DNA of 8,679 bases from Euryarchaeota archaeon UBA169 (GTDB lineage: Archaea > Thermoplasmatota > Poseidoniia > MGIII > CG-Epi1), in NCBI GenBank assembly GCA_002497685.1, contig DAEH01000010.1:1-8679 (forward strand). Reading direction: 5' to 3'. Under the pieces are notes generated by a model. It searched no databases. It was not told where the DNA came from and saw nothing but the letters and a program-made list of their open reading frames with translations. Positions within the stretch are counted from its first letter, which is position 1. The number at the start of each line of letters is the position of its first letter. Of this stretch, positions 7,421 to 8,679 are shown piece by piece. The position numbers and the translations under genes are program-made.

Positions 7421-7430
7421 TTTTTAAATT
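7421..7430 (-). promoter_or_regulatory. TATA-like promoter element of pyrBI
   Basis: On the minus strand this reads AATTTAAAAA, centred about 25 bp before the pyrB ATG in a 44-bp gap. It suggests a leaderless pyrB transcript. Between it and the ATG lies an unusual pyrimidine run, GCCCCCTTCTTT. No further operator is evident. Confidence 0.45.
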
Positions 7431-7444
7431 GCTTAATATGAAAT

Positions 7445-8245
7445 TTAATCTTTTTCAAGATCTTTGAAAAGTGATAGCATAAAAATTATCCGAACACCCT
7501 CGAAAACTTTTCCTAATGCTGTGAAAATTGTATCAACTAATAGGTATGGGATGCTATCTTCTTCACCTACTAATCCAGCTATAGTTCCTGCTATCAAACC
7601 TATAACATAAGTATTCAAAACATACATCACAATTGAAATACCAATAACATTAAGAGCAACTCGGACAAAATTTCCGCTAACTAAATCTTTACTGTAAGTA
7701 AGTGCTGAAAAAGCACCTTTACCTCGTAAGACATAACTGAACTGCCAGAATATGAGATATATCCAGAGTATGATTCCTGGGACTATTAAGAAAATGAAAC
7801 CTATAATTACAATCAAATAATACAATATTGCCGTAACTACAAACATTGGAAGCATTTCCATTCCATCCTTCATAGCTTGAACTGGAGGAATCTTTTCACC
7901 ACGTATAGAGGAAGCTATTACTCTGATTGTTGCAATCCAAGCTATTCCTCCAATTATAGATCCAATTAATGCTACAATTATAATTCTTATAATTTCACTT
8001 AGAATATCATCTAAAAATCCGACACCAGTCATGTCTTCTGCCAAGTCTGGAATAAAATTTGATAAGAGAGGAACTAAAAATTCAACGACTAAAAAAACTG
8101 GAACAACAATCGTTGCTATGGCTGGTAAATGGAGCAAGAAAAATTTGAAAGATTCACCTAATAAAGAAAAAAATCCTTTATCATTCGGTTCGAAAATTGG
8201 AGGCGAGTCTTCTTCACTCTCAATTACAGCTTCTTCATCACTCAT
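7445..8245 (-). CDS. Polytopic membrane protein of unknown function
   Basis: 266 aa. An acidic soluble N-terminus (1-22, with DEEAVIESEED) precedes about six hydrophobic segments: roughly 39-62, 84-110, 133-153, 154-172, 195-225 and 234-260. The middle, VPGIILWIYLIFWQFSYVL followed by the polar stretch TYSKDLVSGNF (residues 183-193), resembles the 'PGI.LW...S..L..GNF' layout of a broad group of small membrane proteins (YciC-like, or the membrane part of some glycerophosphodiesterases). That is a weak pattern match and does not give a function. No catalytic motif is visible. It is transcribed away from mutL and precedes pyrB on the same strand, but has its own TATA-like element, so a functional link to either is unsupported. 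Confidence 0.88.
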   Translation of the reverse strand: MSDEEAVIESEEDSPPIFEPNDKGFFSLLGESFKFFLLHLPAIATIVVPVFLVVEFLVPLLSNFIPDLAEDMTGVGFLDDILSEIIRIIIVALIGSIIGGIAWIATIRVIASSIRGEKIPPVQAMKDGMEMLPMFVVTAILYYLIVIIGFIFLIVPGIILWIYLIFWQFSYVLRGKGAFSALTYSKDLVSGNFVRVALNVIGISIVMYVLNTYVIGLIAGTIAGLVGEEDSIPYLLVDTIFTALGKVFEGVRIIFMLSLFKDLEKD

Positions 8246-8255
8246 ATTATTGGAT

Positions 8256-8267
8256 AGACATATGTCT
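8256..8267. promoter_or_regulatory. Perfect 12-bp palindrome, candidate operator
   Basis: AGACATATGTCT is an exact inverted repeat without spacer. It ends 10 bp before the membrane-protein ATG at 8245, between that start and the poly-T/TATA-like element at 8266-8276. A dimeric regulator bound here would block initiation complex assembly for that gene. The regulator is not visible. Confidence 0.4.
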
Positions 8268-8276
8268 TAAAAAAAT
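8266..8276 (-). promoter_or_regulatory. TATA-like element of the membrane-protein gene
   Basis: On the minus strand this reads ATTTTTTTAAG, centred about 26 bp before the ATG at 8245, matching the spacing seen at the other promoters here. The sequence is less TATA-like than the ftsZ one, so confidence is modest. Confidence 0.4.
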
Positions 8277-8306
8277 GAACCTACACAACAAAAATGAAAA
8301 AAAGTG

Positions 8307-8312
8307 TTTTAG
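8307..8312 (+). promoter_or_regulatory. Weak TATA-like element upstream of mutL
   Basis: TTTTAG lies about 30 bp before the mutL ATG at 8340 and is followed by a G-rich run (GAGGGGGGA, 8312-8320) unusual in this AT-rich sequence. A-rich tracts at 8270-8275 and 8295-8303 are alternatives. The promoter position is uncertain. Confidence 0.25.
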
Positions 8313-8322
8313 AGGGGGGACC

Positions 8323-8338
8323 AATGATAGTTATCATT
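8323..8338. promoter_or_regulatory. 7-2-7 inverted repeat at the mutL start, candidate operator
   Basis: AATGATA (8323-8329), spacer GT, TATCATT (8332-8338) form perfectly matched arms ending 1 bp before the mutL ATG. The A/T-rich 7-bp arms look like a site for a dimeric metalloregulator or winged-helix repressor. As RNA, a 2-nt loop is too tight for all seven pairs, so a DNA operator is more likely than a hairpin. Confidence 0.35.
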
Positions 8339-8339
8339 A

Positions 8340-8679
8340 ATGCCAGAAATTCAAATATTAGATGAACATACAATCAACCAAATTGCCGCTGGCGAAGTGA
8401 TTGAAAGGCCTGCATCTGTAGTTAAAGAACTCGTGGAAAATTCATTAGACGCTGGAGCAAAAAACATATGGATTAGAATAGAAGAAGGAGGGACGTCTCT
8501 GATTGTTGTTAGGGACGATGGAAAAGGTATGGATCGTTTAGATGCTGAAAATGCTTTCAAGAAACATGCGACATCAAAAATACGTGAATTTGACGATTTA
8601 CAGACGGTTAATACTTCGGGCTTCCGTGGAGAGGCACTACCCTCTATAGCTTCAATATCAAGATTAAGAATGGCTACTT
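8340..8679 (+). CDS. mutL: DNA mismatch repair protein MutL, N-terminal part (3' end beyond window)
   Basis: 113 codons of the GHKL ATPase domain, cut by the window end. MutL couples mismatch recognition by MutS to strand processing, using ATP-driven dimerisation. Visible motifs: INQIAAGEVIERPASVVKEL (residues 13-32), ELVENSLDAGA (31-41) with the catalytic glutamate and Mg-binding asparagine, DDGKGM (58-63), HATSKI (74-79), and the signature GFRGEALPSIASIS (93-106). ATG at 8340 is the first start after an in-frame TAG at 8328, and gives the usual MutL N-terminus. Whether the C-terminal endonuclease/dimerisation domain is present cannot be seen. MutL is scattered in archaea and often occurs with MutS, probably acquired from bacteria; MutS is not in this window. 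Confidence 0.96.
   Translation, partial: MPEIQILDEHTINQIAAGEVIERPASVVKELVENSLDAGAKNIWIRIEEGGTSLIVVRDDGKGMDRLDAENAFKKHATSKIREFDDLQTVNTSGFRGEALPSIASISRLRMAT

Noticed and set aside
7401..7430. Hairpin terminator between the membrane-protein gene and pyrB (GGGGGC run beside a T run)
   Set aside because: Only a 4-bp AAAG/CTTT stem can be drawn. The run of T lies on the plus strand, the wrong one for terminating the minus-strand gene, and the same bases are better explained as the pyrB TATA-like element.
8031..8560. Plus-strand frame 8031-8270 opposite the membrane-protein gene and minus-strand frame 8351-8560 opposite mutL
   Set aside because: Each is antisense to a gene with clear membrane-segment or ATPase motifs, and neither encodes a recognisable protein.
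1..8679. CRISPR arrays, transposons, toxin-antitoxin or defence loci, tRNA genes
   Set aside because: No direct-repeat array, transposase or integrase motif, small paired genes, or tRNA-like cloverleaf was noticed. The genes are mostly conserved housekeeping functions with similar base composition.

Overview
The window looks like chromosomal DNA of a free-living, AT-rich archaeon. The evidence is the archaeal forms of Sec61-gamma/SecE, Spt5 (NGN plus KOW) and uL11, the ftsZ-secE-spt5-rpl11 gene order, pyrB followed by pyrI, and TATA boxes about 25-26 bp before start codons, which implies leaderless mRNAs. A MutL gene and a very large, acidic, exported protein with Ca-loop-like motifs and many N-glycosylation sequons would suit a marine Thermoplasmatota lineage (Poseidoniia, Marine Group II/III). 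That placement is inference. No rRNA, tRNA, CRISPR array, insertion sequence or integrase was recognised.

Layout: (1) 1-3585, minus strand: at least 1195 codons of one secreted protein of unknown function. It has a signal peptide, two Ca-loop-like motifs, two CX9C cysteine pairs, and a C-terminal two-thirds with a degenerate [LI]P-centred beta-rich repeat. Its C-terminus lies beyond base 1. (2) 3586-3674: an 89-bp divergent intergenic region with one TATA box for each direction. (3) 3675-6040, plus strand: a tight operon of ftsZ (FtsZ2-like), secE, spt5/nusG and rpl11. Gaps are 4 bp, 2 bp and a 1-bp overlap, linking cell division, protein translocation, transcription elongation and the ribosome. 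(4) 6037-7400, minus strand: pyrB-pyrI, the catalytic and regulatory chains of aspartate transcarbamoylase (first committed step of UMP synthesis), joined by an ATGA overlap with a strong Shine-Dalgarno for pyrI. The pyrI and rpl11 stop codons overlap by 4 bp tail to tail. (5) 7445-8245, minus strand: a polytopic membrane protein without assigned function. (6) 8246-8339: a divergent control region with a perfect 12-bp palindrome and a 7-2-7 inverted repeat. (7) 8340-8679, plus strand: the N-terminal GHKL ATPase part of MutL, cut by the window end.

Most of the window is conserved core gene content. The least explained part is the giant exported protein and its repeat architecture. I see no convincing sign of a new defence or mobile system.
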